A stretch of 64,000 nucleotides of DNA from Aphrocallistes beatrix (lineage: Eukaryota > Porifera > Hexactinellida > Sceptrulophora > Aphrocallistidae). Shown in pieces: positions 1-12,513 of this stretch (position 1 is its first letter; each line of letters opens with the position of its first letter). A program made the position numbers and the translations under genes. Under the pieces are notes generated by a model. It saw only the letters and a list, made by a program, of their open reading frames with translations. It did not search any database and was not told the DNA's origin. The stretch lies in contig OY725490.1 in NCBI GenBank assembly GCA_963281255.1, positions 1,798,001-1,862,000 on the forward strand, written 5' to 3'.

Positions 1-214
1 AACCTTCCTAACAATCAGCTTTGTAGGAATTTTCAGTACAAACTGTGCCCTAGGATAGCTATGATAGAGGTATTGATAACGATTCAGCACAGATTGATAA
101 TTTTGTGAAATTGAGGCTACTATGCATGGAGATATGAGCATAGGGATGTGAATTTGAAATAATGTTGAATCAGCATGATTACGAAGCATGCATAAGTATA
201 TTGAGCAATTACTC

Positions 215-377
215 TACAGTAAAACCTCCAATTAGGGAACACTTTGGGACTGTTGAAAAGTGTTCCTAATATGGAGGTGTTCCTTGATAAGAGGTCTGCC
301 TAAAGGATAGGAGAAAATCGGGACTTAAAAAAGGTGTCCCCTAAGCGGGGGTGTTCCTTAATGGAGGTTTTACTGTT
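215..377. mobile_element. pogo-like MITE, family 1
   Basis: It begins TACAGTAAAACCTCC and ends with the inverse, GGTTTTACTGT, giving terminal inverted repeats with TA at the left edge. It carries no coding capacity. A truncated copy lies at about 19475-19555 at the start of unit B. Confidence 0.6.
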
Positions 378-683
378 TTTAGTATGTGGAGTGACAAATA
401 ATTCTGACATAGTCTAGTCAGGTGATAATTTGCTTGGTAACGGTAACTTGATCAGCTACAAGTAGATACCTAGCAAACCACATATATACTTTTAAATATC
501 AACTGCATTTATCTAACTTTATTCTGATGAACATTTGCTGCTACCATAACATTTCCTCTCTTCTAGCTGAAATCAGTGAACTCCGAGAGCAGTACTGTGT
601 GATTGAACCTCATCTCTCTAACTGCAGAAACCCTTTTAGTTTTAGTTGTATATTTAGACTGTTTGGGAAGTAGATAGGTATGT

Positions 684-832
684 TATGGACCAAAGTGTAA
701 ATTGGCCAAGATTTTAGAGAATCTTGGCTAAATCTTGGCAAACGCAACTTTGGCTCAGCTAAACATTTGGCTGAGCCAAAGTTGCGTTTAGCCAAGATTC
801 ACAAATCTTGGCCAATTTACACTTTGGTCCAT
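684..832. mobile_element. Near-perfect palindromic element
   Basis: The outer arms read ATGGACCAAAGTGTAAATTG and its inverse. Inner arms around AACGCAACTTTGGCT are also inverted. The whole 150 bp can fold into one hairpin and has no coding capacity. Confidence 0.6.
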
Positions 833-1035
833 GACATATATACATGTTGTGCTATTAGAAACATTAAAGTTATTCTCAAATTGAATTTAGACACCTATAG
901 CAATTCTTTCACATTACGTAATCCCTCACCATTATCCGGGATACGAATCTTATATCAGAAGGATCCTTGGTTTATTATAGGAGACGCTAGAAAATCAATT
1001 GACCCCGGGTGGGCATCAATGTCTTAAGTTATATG

Positions 1036-1228
1036 TACAGTCGACTCCGCTTAATAGGGTCACTGTTTAAATGGGTCAGCCGCTTAATCGGGCCACTTTT
1101 GGCAGGACCGGAATAGCTCTCACACATAGAGGCTAATACAAAAATATTTTCGGTTAATAGAGTTCTCCGCTTAATCGGGTCAAAATATCCCCTGACCGAT
1201 GTGACCCTATTAAGCGGAGTCGACTGTA
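1036..1228. mobile_element. pogo-like MITE, family 2
   Basis: The termini are TACAGTCGACTCCGCTTAAT and its inverse. A second copy sits in a cathepsin B intron (57423-57575). Short derivatives occur at 15517-15604 and 39577-39649. Confidence 0.65.
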
Positions 1229-1282
1229 TTTGATTACATCAGTAGATTCTAAATCCTCGTTAAATATCTCGATAGATGAATA

Positions 1283-1442
1283 TACAGTGGAATTTGCTTA
1301 TTAGCAATATTGCTCTATTAGCAACCAATCTTCAGGTCCCAGGTGAAGATTTTGTGTTAATTCGTTCCCTTATTAGCAACTTTGCGTTTAGCAAACATTT
1401 TATGAGCAAAACTCGAGTTGCTAATAAGCGAATTCCACTGTA
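1283..1442. mobile_element. pogo-like MITE, family 3
   Basis: The termini are TACAGTGGAATTTGC and GCGAATTCCACTGTA, with repeated TTATTAGCAA units inside. A second copy lies at 35016-35184. Confidence 0.65.
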
Positions 1443-1683
1443 TTACACACAGTATATTCCTATAACAAATATATACTACCGATAATTGACAGGTCCCGCC
1501 CTCCCAGATTTTCAGGATTTTTTAGATAGCTTTCTGCCTATGTTTATAGAAATAATTTAATTTGAGCTATAGGAATGGGGAGAAGGGATTGATAATTGAA
1601 AATATACAAATTAGTAATCATAGAGAATTATATCTTGTAGCAAATTGAGGGTAAGAACAGAGGATCTGGAAGGTGTAGAGGTT

Positions 1684-4600
1684 CTATAGTTGAGTCTATA
1701 AATAAAATAATACAAAAGTTCAGTAAGAAAACTATTCTAAATCCAAGTACGAAAGCTAAATCCTTAAATCTCCTAGATTTCATAATGTGAGAAATTTTAT
1801 TCCATTTCCACCCAAAATTATGATCACAACTTGACCAATAATAAAGATTGATTGCTCAAACAGGATAATTCAGTAACCAACTCGGATAATATTTGGTGAA
1901 TTGGATAATTCATTGCCTGAATAGGATAGTGAGTTAACCTTAGTTGCCCCTGGGATGTTTCTATTTATAGCAAATCTCACACTTACCCGTCCAAAATGGC
2001 TTAAACTGGAATGACGCGACACATTCAAGGGGAACAGAGGTTGATTAAAACCAGCCAATGACTGGGGTCCATTCTATTTATAGCTTGACCCAGAATTTCT
2101 AAGGTTTCCCCGTCCCAAATGACTTAATCGGAAATGAGTTAGCAAAATCCATAGTACATTGATGAGATATATTAAGATAAGTGGAAGTGAATGGCTGGCG
2201 CCACTGATCCGGTTGATACGGTTTTAACCGAACCACTTTTCAAAAGTAATTACCCCCAGGTTGCTCAGGGTAAACCGGACAACTTTTCGAGAGTAGTCCG
2301 GTTGGCTAGGTAAAACCCGGACCACTTCTTAAACTGTGGCACTGGAGTTGCCAAATACAAATAGTACAATATACAGACACCCTCGCTAATCCGAACAGCT
2401 CTGTGCCAATGATCGAAAAAATCGTTCGGATTGGTGAATTTGTTCCGATTAGTGAAATAGTACTAATTCAATGGGGTATTTACTATAATAAATTTGTATT
2501 GTTAGAATATTAAGAATAAAATTTTGTTATGATTGCTTCTTTAATGAGGTTTCTCAATCATTGAAAAATAGAATGTTATAAACGTTGATTTAAAGCGAAT
2601 AAGATTATATTTTGGGTGTTCGGATTATAAGAATGAAGTGTTCGGATTAGCGAGGGTGTACTGCACTTACCTCAACTTCCCACTTGCCCTCGCTTGGATT
2701 CTTATAAACCTTCGAAGAAACTATCTCCCCCATCTCTATACTATGGAAAATAAAGTTGGCATAAATTTTCAGTTAAATCTTATAATTGCAAAATTCAAAT
2801 TGAAGCTAGAGATTTATAGCTTAGAAATATCAAAACTTACTCATTAGTATCTTTCCCATCCTCTGAGGAATCTACAAGGAGATGTCATAAAGAAATTCTC
2901 ATAATTACTTGACAATAAAAAAACAAGAATTAAAAATTACCTCGATCTTTCGATGCAAAAAATGCCCGACAAATTACGGCTGCGAAACAGCACATTAAGA
3001 CAATAGACGCGCATATGATAGCAAGGCTCAAAAGTCCCAGACCGCCAGCAATTGAATCTACTGCAATAAAGGATAAAGAATCAAAATAGTAATCTAGTAA
3101 ATGAAAGTGAAGGCAGAATGTGACTTACTAATATCACCATTAGAAGCGGTGAGGCCAGAAATAAGGGGAACTGGGGTAGGAGAAGGTTGCAGAAGAAATG
3201 ATGTGAGAGATGGAGTGGGAATGATAGCATGAATTGATGAGGTAGCGAGAGGAAGTGATTGAGAAGAAGAATTGCAAGGCAAATAAGATACAACAGTGTG
3301 GTAAACAGTTACATAAACTGTGTGATAAATAACTAGATTTGTAGATGGAACAGTGGGAACAGCTGTAGTTGAAAAATTTTTCATATCTGTAGAAGAAATG
3401 GTAGGTACAGCAGTAGATGAAGCATTTGTTGTATCTGCAGAAGACACGGTAGGGACAGCTGTAGATGAAGCATCTGTTGTATCTGCAGAAGGCACGGTAG
3501 GGACAGCTGTAGATGAAGCATCTGTTGTATCTGTAGAAGGAACGGTAGGGACAGCTGTAGATGAAGCATCTGTTGTATCTGTAGAAGGCACGGTAGGGAG
3601 ATCTGTAGATGAAGCATCTGTTGTATCTGTAAAAGGCACGGTAGGGACAGCTGTAAATGAAGCATCTGTTGCATTTTGATTTTGAGCAGTAGAGGTATCT
3701 GTAGACGAAATAATTGTTACAATTCTAGATGAAACATCTGTTGTATCTGTAGAAGGAACGGTAGGGAGATCTGTAGATGAAACATCTGTTGTATCTGTAG
3801 AAGGAACGGTAGGGAGATCTGTAAATGAGGCATCTGTTGTATCTGTAGAAGGAACGGTAGGGAGATCTGTAGATGAAACATCTGTTGTATCTGTAGAAGG
3901 CACGGTAGGGAGATCTGTAGATGAAGCATCTGTTGTATCTGTAAAAGGCACGGTAGGGACAGCTGTAAATGAAGCATCTGTTGCATTTTGATTTTGAGCA
4001 GTAGAGGTATCTGTAGACGAAATAATTGTTACAATTCTAGATGAAACATCTGTTGTATCTGTAGAAGGAACGGTAGGGAGATCTGTAGATGAAACATCTG
4101 TTGTATCTGTAGAAGGAACGGTAGGGAGATCTGTAAATGAGGCATCTGTTGTATCTGTAGAAGGAACGGTAGGGAGATCTGTAAATGAAGCATCTGTTGT
4201 ATCTGTAGAAGGAACGGTAGGGAGATCTGTAAATGAAGCATCTGTTGTATCTGTAGAAGGAACGGTAGGGAGATCTGTAAATGAAGCATCTGTTGAATCT
4301 GTAAAAGGCACGGTAGGGACAGCTGTAAATGAAGCATCTGTTGAATCTGTAAAAGGCACGGTAGGGACAGCTGTAGATGAAGCATCTGTTGTATCTGTAG
4401 AAGGAACGGTAGGGAGATCTGTAAATGAAGCATCTGTTGTATCTGTAGAAGGAACGGTAGGGACAGCTGTAGATGAAGCATCTGTTGTATCTGTAGAAGG
4501 CACGGTAGGGAGATCTGTAAATGAAGCATCTGTTGAATCTGTAAAAGGCACGGTAGGGAGATCTGTAGATGAAGCATCTGTTGTATCTGTAGAAGGAACG

Positions 4601-7600
4601 GTAGGGAGATCTGTAGAAGGAACGGTAGGGAGATCTGTAGATGAAGCATCTGTTGTATCTGTAGAAGGCACGGTAGGGACAGCTGTAGATGAAGCATCTG
4701 TTGTATCTGTAGAAGGTACGGTAGGGACAGCTGTAAATGAAGCATCTGTTGTATCTGTAGAAAGCACGGTAGGGACAGCTGTAGATGAAGCATCTGTTGT
4801 ATCTGTAGAAGGAACGGTAGGGAGATCTGTAAATGAAGCATCTGTTGAATCTGTAAAAGGCACGGTAGGGAGATCTGTAGATGAAGCATCTGTTGAATCT
4901 GTAGAAGGCATGGTAGGGACAGCTGTAAATGAAGCATCTGTTGTATCTGTAGAAGGCACGGTAGGGAGATCTGTAAATGAAGCATCTGTTGTATCTGTAG
5001 AAGGAACGGTAGGGAGATCTGTAGATGAAGCATCTGTTGTATCTGTAGAAGGAACGGTAGGGAGATCTGTAGATGAAGCATCTGTTGTATCTGTAGAAGG
5101 AACGGTAGGGACAGCTGTAGATGAAGCATCTGTTGTATCTGTAGAAGGAACGGTAGGAACAGCTGTAGATGAAGCATCTGTTGTATCTGTAGAAGGAACG
5201 GTAGGAACAGCTGTAGATGAAGCATCTGTTGTATCTGTAAAAGGCACGGTTGGGACAGCTGTAAATGAAACATTTGTTGTATCTGTAGAAGGCACGGTAG
5301 GGACAGCTGTGGATGAAAAATTTGTTATAATATATATGTATTCTTATAAAGGTTTGTGAATATATTCATTACTTTTTTTGCTATGCACTATAATTCCTTT
5401 AAGATATCTATATAAGTTTTCGTCTTTAAATATTCATTGCAATGACAGTCTATTGGAGTGCTATGCTTGTATCTTTATTGCGAGACTGATACCATATATA
5501 TTATATGGAAAAGGTGTGTAAATTGTTCACCATTTATTTTTGTTATGGTGTAAAATTTGGCTTAGATCTTAGAACTTAATCATAGACTCGTCGTTTGACA
5601 TCAACATACTATTTTTGTGTATCTCTATGACTTGACAATTCTTCAATCAATTCGAGCAAACAAAAAAGTAAATAAACCATCAATTTCTAGCGTTTTAATA
5701 TATAAGATACATTTCCCATGTCTAACTTTAACGGATATTGATAATATATTAATGTTACACAATGGCCCCTCGTTCCCGGACCCGAGATTGAATGCCTACC
5801 CTCCTTACTTATAGGATTCTATGAGTATGGACGACTACAATATATGCTAATTTCATAACATCGTGATCAATGAAATCATATGTAGTAAATAGACATAGTT
5901 TAAGTACTGAATATCGAACTCATTTATTAACTAGATATATTCGTATATTAAATTTGATAACCTAAAATATTTGAAAATCCAATTTACCTTTGCTGCAGGT
6001 TCCATCAATAGGCTCTCCATGATATTCCTGTCCACACTGACTTATTATTTGTAAGGTAGCATATGTATCAGTTCTTACTCCATCGTTGACAGTGAAATTA
6101 TGAGGAATCAACTTTACTGAATAGTATGTACGTTCGGAAATGAGATCAAATGTACTTTCTTTGTAGTATTCGTATGTGACATCTTCTTGAGTATAAGAAT
6201 AGTTCATTTGGAGATAATACTGGATATAGATCTTTTGATTCAGCTTTATTTGGTAAAGGGTCTACATGAATAACAGGAGAGAACCAATGAACAAATTCTT
6301 AGTACAGTACACGTATCAAGGTTTCTAAACTCACCCAGCTAAGATATGCTGTGTTGCTGAACGTGTTACAATCGATATATATGTCGCTGCTCAACATAAA
6401 ACCTATTAAGATTAGATATATCATACGTCACAAAAGTTAGTAGAGCCATAGCCTACTGTATATAAGACCTCACAGTAATTTGCGGATTTGGGACTAGGGA
6501 TGCGGTAGAAGATGGTTGAACTAATACATGAGCTCCCTAAATCATTAACAAAGCACAATAGAGCTTAGGAATGTATTACCAGCATATATAAATATGGTGT
6601 CAAAGTACCCATATCCGTTATTAAAATTTTGATTAGTCACCATATGGTTGCGTTATATTTGTGACAAATTTGGTGATTTTCAGAGACCATTTAGGTGCAT
6701 TCTAAGTCTTTTTATTTTAAAGTTTTTCGCATAGAACTGAGATATGGATGGGCTAATACGAAACATTTGGAATTTTGTCATGGAATGTTACTACATTCCA
6801 GTGTTGCTATGGAAACGTGTTTTGGTCAGTTGGGGCTATATCTTGAAAACTACAATAGCTACACATTCAAATATAATTCCATTTGATAGCGAATATACTA
6901 CTTCCTATTAAGCGATAATATCATTTCGACCTCTAAATTCAATGGCTTACGAGATATTCGACAATGTATCATACTGGTCACATTTGGTAATTTGTCGAAT
7001 ATCTCGTAAGCCATTGAATTTAGAGGTCGAAATAGCACCAAAGCACCAAATTTGTCACAAATATATAATATTGCACAACCAATGGTGACTAATCTAAATT
7101 TTAACAACAGATATGAGTACTTTGACACCGTATTTACATATGCTGGTGATACATCCCTAAGCTCTATTGTGCTTCGTTAATGATTTAAAGCAGCTCATGT
7201 ATTAGTTCAACCATCTTCTACCGCATCCCTAGTCCCAAATCCGCAAGTTATTGTGGGGCCTAGAAATTTATCTGAGTATTAAAACAGTTCCCATAACTTA
7301 CTCGCAACAGAGATGATACTAGGATTGGATTGGGGAGATATGCCATTACAATTGGCAGTTGTAATAGAATAGTTATACTTTCTATCGAGGAATATAATCA
7401 TGTTGTAATAATATGAAGTGATATAAGAATTGAATTCATCAATCTTAATTCCATCCAGGAAGACTTGGTTTGAGGTGGTTGGAACGGACACATTCCAATC
7501 TATGTTGATGGTAGCCTTGCAAGTTGATGATTCGAACTCAGAGATATAGGTAGTCGGAGAATCGGGAGCGAGAGGAGGATCTAAATGAAATCATTTGAAG

Positions 7601-10072
7601 CATATGTCATACTTGCCAACTGTCCCGTGAAAAAGTCCCGAAAAGTGGATTATCACTAGGGCATTAGTCGATGCTCACAAAAAGGATCTAGATCCAGATC
7701 CCGATCCTAACTTTTAAAAGGATCTTCGATCCGATCACAATCCTAATTTTATAAAAGGATCTTCGATCCGATTACGATCTCTAAAAAAATCCTTTCAATG
7801 ATAGTCAAAGGACTGTCAGACCAAAATTGGTCCGGGCCAAACTTGGTCCGGGGGACCAGATTTGGTCGCCAAAATTAGTCCGGGATCATTTTTAGTGCAG
7901 TTTCTGCAGAGGGATACCCCTATGGCAAGGACAGTGTACCACATCCGTCTATATGTATGTATGTATCTCCGTACGCTGCGAAATTTGAGTTTTCAAAAAT
8001 TTAGTAGTCCCGATGTATTACAATATTCATATCTCAAGTGCCAAGTTAGCTGCACTATCGGTCTACCAACAGACATTTTTTAACATGAATAATGCCAACT
8101 TGAGCCATGATAAAAGCGGGGCGCAGCGTTGAAGTTTGCCGGACATGGCGGGACGCAATAGTAAAACTTCTACAAATTTATAGAATTAAAAAAAGTGGAC
8201 AGAATAAAACTTCATATAAAAGCGGGACATTCATGAAAATTAGCTCAACAGAAGAATGCAAAAAATCGGGACGTCCCGTCAAAAAAGGGCAGATGGCATG
8301 TATTGAATAGACTCCCTATTAATAGAGACCTCCTAGAGTGATTGTAATGTCATCACATCCTATGAGGAGAGGACTACTTTAGTGACGTAATTAAATGATA
8401 CAAAATTTAACCCGGACCATTTTTCTCGTGACAGGACTATCATTTTTAGTACAGCTCCTAGAAGGAGATGCCTTATGGCATGGACGGCGTGATTGGCGGA
8501 CATTTCGTATACGGAAATTTCGTACAGTGGACAATTAGTCTAAATAGAATCGAATGTCACTCGACCCCCCCACACGCCAGACAAAATGCCCAAATTCACT
8601 GCCCATTTCACAGTGTTCACAACTGAAAATGCTCACTTTCACTTTGCTCTTACAACGTTTCTTACACAAAATGCCTACATTTCCGCTCTTTTGGTAGCAT
8701 TACTTTCTCAAAATGTCACTCGACCCCCCCACACGCCATATACGAAATGTCCGTATACGAAGTGTCCATTATACGAAATGTCCATTATACGAAATATCCG
8801 TATACGAAATGTCCATATACGAAATGTCCGTATACGAAGTGTCCGATTACCGGACGGCGTGCAATGTCCATCCGTCTGCGGAAGCCTCGGCGTACTTAGT
8901 GCTTAAGTTAGTATTCAAACCATAAAACACATTAAAAAATATATTTAATCAACATAAATTTCAACACTTTCACCTCCAACTTGGGAATTAAAAAGAAAAA
9001 GGATCGGATCGAATTCAGTAAAAGTTTCGATCCGATCCCGATCCTACTTTTAAAAAGGATCGCGATCCGGATCTTTCGATCATGGATCGGAAGATCCTAA
9101 TACCCTAATTGTCACGCTTTTTAGTGTATAGGGCTAATACAAAAATGATGCATAATTTGACTCTTGCTCTGATAATAGAGTGTTGCTCTTGTACAGTAAA
9201 GATTATTCTAACCTAATTAGTTAACTGCTTAAACTTACCTAAAGCTTTGAGCGCTATCGTATGTTCCACTTTTATATATTCACTGGAATACCTTTGCCTG
9301 AAAGATTCATGACAACCAAGGACAAGTCCAGCATCAGCAGAAGCGAAGTTATCCAAGGTAATAGTCCTCAACACAAACCTATCACTGCTTGATCGATCTA
9401 CTTTGCTAGAAAATCGTTTTAAACTAATTCCTTCAACTATCGAATCAGTTCCGAGCAAATTTGGATTTATGGATTTATTGCCAAATATGATTTGAGAGTA
9501 ACCATCAACGAAGTGACCATCGATATAACTCGGAGCAGGAAATAAGCAGAGTACTTCAACTTCCTTTCCAACACAAGCATAAGGAGGAATTTGCTGTATC
9601 TGTGCACCTGATGGAATGGATAACATTAAAAATATTTAGAAAAGAAGGTTTGAGAGATCGTTTAATTATTTAGTACAATTTGGATCAAATCTTTAGGAAC
9701 AGAATATAAGCTAATAATAAATTGCATTGGTTAATTGGAAACTTGGAAACTTGTTAATTCGAACGAATATTGAGTCGATGCTTCCCGATTAAGCGGATTT
9801 ATTAAACACCCTTTTCACTCAAACAATTGGAATGAATGCCAGTAAACATTACCAAAATGCACAATAGAAATTGATAGATAATTATACTTCAATGGAGTTT
9901 ACACCATCTTAGTGTAAATATTGGTACATATTATAGTAATGTTATAACGTAAGAGTAGTAATGGTAAGAATATGGAATGTTAATTATTACTTATATTTCA
10001 ATGCAACTAACCTTTAACTGCAGCTATTAGCACTTGTATGCTGAGTAAGAATGTGAAGAATATTTCTTTCAT
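1684..10072 (-). CDS. Gene A: Ig/FN3 mucin-like type I membrane protein
   Basis: I assembled ten exons: 10012-10072, 9239-9607, 7302-7580, 6335-6402, 5988-6261, 3129-5306, 2941-3060, 2841-2871, 2671-2740 and 1684-1695. All have GT-AG borders and compatible phases, giving 1,153 aa. Order: signal peptide (MKEIFFTFLLSIQVLIAAVK); divergent Ig-like domain with B-strand Cys and an F-strand Asp-Ala-Gly...Cys; FN3-like domain with the YNYSITTANCNGIS motif; a second FN3-like domain split after its Trp; about 700 aa of Thr/Ser/Pro-rich 16-residue repeats; a juxtamembrane stretch with HTVYVTVYHTVVSY; one TM helix; and a tail with SKVYKNPSEGKWEVE ending TQL. It is probably a surface protein with an O-glycosylated stalk. 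I do not recognise a named orthologue. The domain labels rest on motifs, and the splice model on consensus and on the parallel structure of genes B and C. Confidence 0.75.
2372..2665. mobile_element. pogo-like MITE in last intron of gene A
   Basis: The termini are ACACCCTCGCTAATCCGAAC and its inverse; TTCGGATTAG motifs repeat inside. Its right end touches the splice donor at 2665-2670. The copy in gene B is 20358-20657. Confidence 0.65.
3340..5290. repeat. 48-bp minisatellite encoding the gene A stalk
   Basis: About 40 copies of a 48-bp unit encode 16 residues on the minus strand, for example AVPTVPSTDTTDASST or the DLPTVPS variant. One half unit near 4610 keeps the reading frame. A 312-bp block containing a diverged insert (RIVTIISSTDTSTAQNQNAT) occurs twice, near 3670 and 3983. 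The unit length is a multiple of three, so copy-number change preserves the frame. Confidence 0.95.
6471..7256. repeat. Long inverted repeat (foldback) in an intron of gene A
   Basis: Arms of about 200 bp (6471-6675 and 7040-7256) are inverted copies differing by scattered changes. An inner perfect 42-bp inverted repeat lies at 6924-6965 and 6993-7034. It sits between the two FN3-encoding exons and is absent from the same intron in gene B. Confidence 0.85.
7605..9110. mobile_element. Nested miniature elements in the Ig-FN3 intron
   Basis: This intron stretch (between the exons ending 7580 and 9239) has no coding exon that I can see. It contains a CATACTTGCCAACTGTCCCG-type element split into parts near 7607 and 8100. 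GGATC-rich blocks lie at 7665-7800 and 8997-9100. The sequence TGTCACTCGACCCCCCCACA is duplicated at 8553 and 8715. Confidence 0.5.
8737..8843. repeat. 18-19 bp palindromic tandem repeat
   Basis: Six or so copies of a unit close to TATACGAAATGTCCG form a short array. The unit itself contains an internal palindrome (GTATAC). Confidence 0.75.
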
Positions 10073-10159
10073 CTCAGATGTTTGTTTTTTGGTATTCTGG
10101 AAAATAAGTCATAATAACGAGTTAAACTTAATGGAAATAATGTATCAAATAGATGTCCT

Positions 10160-10440
10160 GTCACGAAAATTTTGGCTGGGGGACCATTTTTTTCAGGGAA
10201 AATTGTCCGGGAGAATAATTTTTCAGGAAAAATTGGTCCGGAAAACTAATTCTTTCATGGAAAATTAGATTCTATCAATCATTTGACATCCTCGATTTTT
10301 TAAATGGTCCCCCAAGTTCCATGGAAAATTGGTCCATAGTAGGACCAAAATTTTCAGGGGAGGACCAATTTCCCTGAAAAAATTGGTCCCCCGGACCAAA
10401 GTTTTCGCGGACCAATTTTCCAGTGATAGGACCAATCAAA
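10160..10440. mobile_element. Element with CTGTCACGAAAATT / AATTTTCCAGTGATAG ends
   Basis: The inverted ends are CTGTCACGAAAATTTTGG and the inverse of AATTTTCCAGTGATAGGA. The interior repeats GGTCC and GGACC boxes. Both sides carry ATCAAATAGATGTCC, a possible target duplication. The unit B copy is at 36470-36755, and related boxes occur near 12600-13000 and 13300-13400. Confidence 0.5.
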
Positions 10441-11215
10441 TAGATGTCCAACTAACGCTATTAGTTGAATCGAATATGCTAGCTATCCAATCAATTTAAC
10501 GAAAAATCAAAAAAATAAGATATCAAAATCTCCCAGTCTACGTATAAGATCCAAATCCTTACCTTGGAATATTCACTGTGTTACTAATTTTTTTAAATCG
10601 CCACCAACTACAATTATTCGGGAATACTAGTTTTTATAGTTTTTTTAATATGAAGAATTTGTATGCACATTGTATAGTCATTGTGTATATATATATATAT
10701 AAATATAATATAGATAGACAGTGAGAGAGAGCATGTAAGTTCATGATTTCTTATTCAAACGTGACACATGGATTGCCAAAATTCCCAAATTGTGCTGAAT
10801 TCAAAGCCATAAATTTGTATTAATAAAGCATTTGTACTTTCTGTAGCGAATCAGTGTCTTCTAATCGTATTGAATTATATCAATCCCATTCTATACAGCA
10901 GAAGATTACTACCAATGTTCTAACCCAGTGAGAACTCCATCCAGACAGTGAAGGCTGATCCAACTACAGCTTGATCTTAGTCCGATTTTGGGGGCTTCTA
11001 GAACATCTAGAGTTCCTTGCGTAAATTGATCGAAAATTGAAATAAATTCTCGGAAATATATTTTTTAAGGGAGGAGTAGCTAGAGTATCACCAATACTTC
11101 TCTTTCAATTATAGTTTTGATAGTTAGAGAATACAAATTCTCCCGTTTTGCATGATTATAGGTGACAATGCGAACTTTCTTTCAAATTGAATTTCAAAAC
11201 TATTAAATAGGCAAA

Positions 11216-11704
11216 TCAATGGAGTCTCTGAATAACGGACACATTGGGATATGAGTTGCACGCGGGTTTCGGGCCGACTTTTCTTATCGGCCCCCGGGCC
11301 ATGCGGACCGAATATAATATCTTGGCAGGACTCCCCGCGATGATTTCAGAAACGATGTTTTTAATTGTCACCAGGTACCAATACTTACGTAAATGGAACT
11401 TTGTTAGTTTCCACTTTTGCAGAAACTCACTACCATAAAAGGATTCCCTTAGTGTCTCTCTATAGTTAGTAACTTACAAAGCGGGCCAAAGATATTTATG
11501 CGGGCTTCTTGCGGGTGGCGGGCCGGGCCGCGGTTACAAATTTCGGCTCGCGTGCAACTCTGCGTTGCATAGAGATGTTTGTTTCTCAGAGATTGCTTAG
11601 CTATTACATACGTATATGGTAAATTCATTCGTTACACGAGGTTTGTCCGTTGTAGAAGAGTTGTCTGCTTTTCAGAGTGTCTATTATGGGAGACTCCATT
11701 GTAG
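11216..11704. mobile_element. MITE interrupted by a second element
   Basis: The outer ends, CAATGGAGTCTCTGAATAAC and GGGAGACTCCATTGTA, match the intact copy at 37513-37678. The interior has been split at about 11250-11570 by a GC-rich element with ends GAGTTGCACGCG. That element also occurs at about 49471-49805. Confidence 0.65.
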
Positions 11705-12513
11705 TACAAATCTTCCATAGTATTTGATATGTGAAAGAGGGTGAGACATATTTCAGAATCACATGTAGTATTGTAGGAGAAGTTAAAATATTACAGTCTC
11801 AGCAAAAATTCTGGAATATTGTATGCAAAATATGAATATTCTAGTTTTAGCAAAAATAACAAATTTTAATATTGCAGAATATTTTTTATCAATTTAATGC
11901 AATGAAAATCTAGAGCCTACTCTTTCTATAAAACGAAAAGTCAATATTTTATATTTAAGTACTACCGGGTAATTAAAAATTTGAAAATACTAAAATATTC
12001 CAGACTTTTTGCGGTACTGTATCATTTGTATAAAATGACAATTTTGAAATTGGTATCGATTTCTGGCAGACAGGAGTTTAAAATATATAATGACTTGGAT
12101 TTCTTATAAAGATACTAACTAACTCTTCGATTTTTGATCTTTCATTCCTACCATTTTGCAATTTGATTCTTTTGTTGCAAACTATATACTGCATTGCAAT
12201 GTCATATTAATATCAATGGTAAAAAGTTACGTAATTTAACACTGAAATAATTTTACTTCAAATTCAATAGACATTGTTCAGCTGACTTTAGAAAGTCATA
12301 CATTTGACGCGTTAGCATTACATTAACAAAAATCCGAATTAGTTAGTTTCTTCCTATCAACTTAAAATTATTATGGAATGCATGTTTGATCACATTTATC
12401 TTCTATTATATTCAAATCGAGTAGACATCGAATCGCTGACTTCAAAGAACCATCATAACATGCGGAATAAGAGGTGGGTTGTGTTTCTACATTCTTGTGT
12501 GATGACCAGGGAT

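Larger units (their letters stand above)
1..1683. other. Intergenic, miniature elements only
   Basis: I see no gene here. It holds four palindromic or inverted-repeat elements (215-377, 684-832, 1036-1228, 1283-1442) separated by AT-rich sequence. The short open frames in it are the palindromes read through. Confidence 0.6.

Noticed and set aside
3340-5290. CRISPR-like regular repeats
   Set aside because: Units are contiguous coding minisatellite copies without unique spacers, in a eukaryotic gene.
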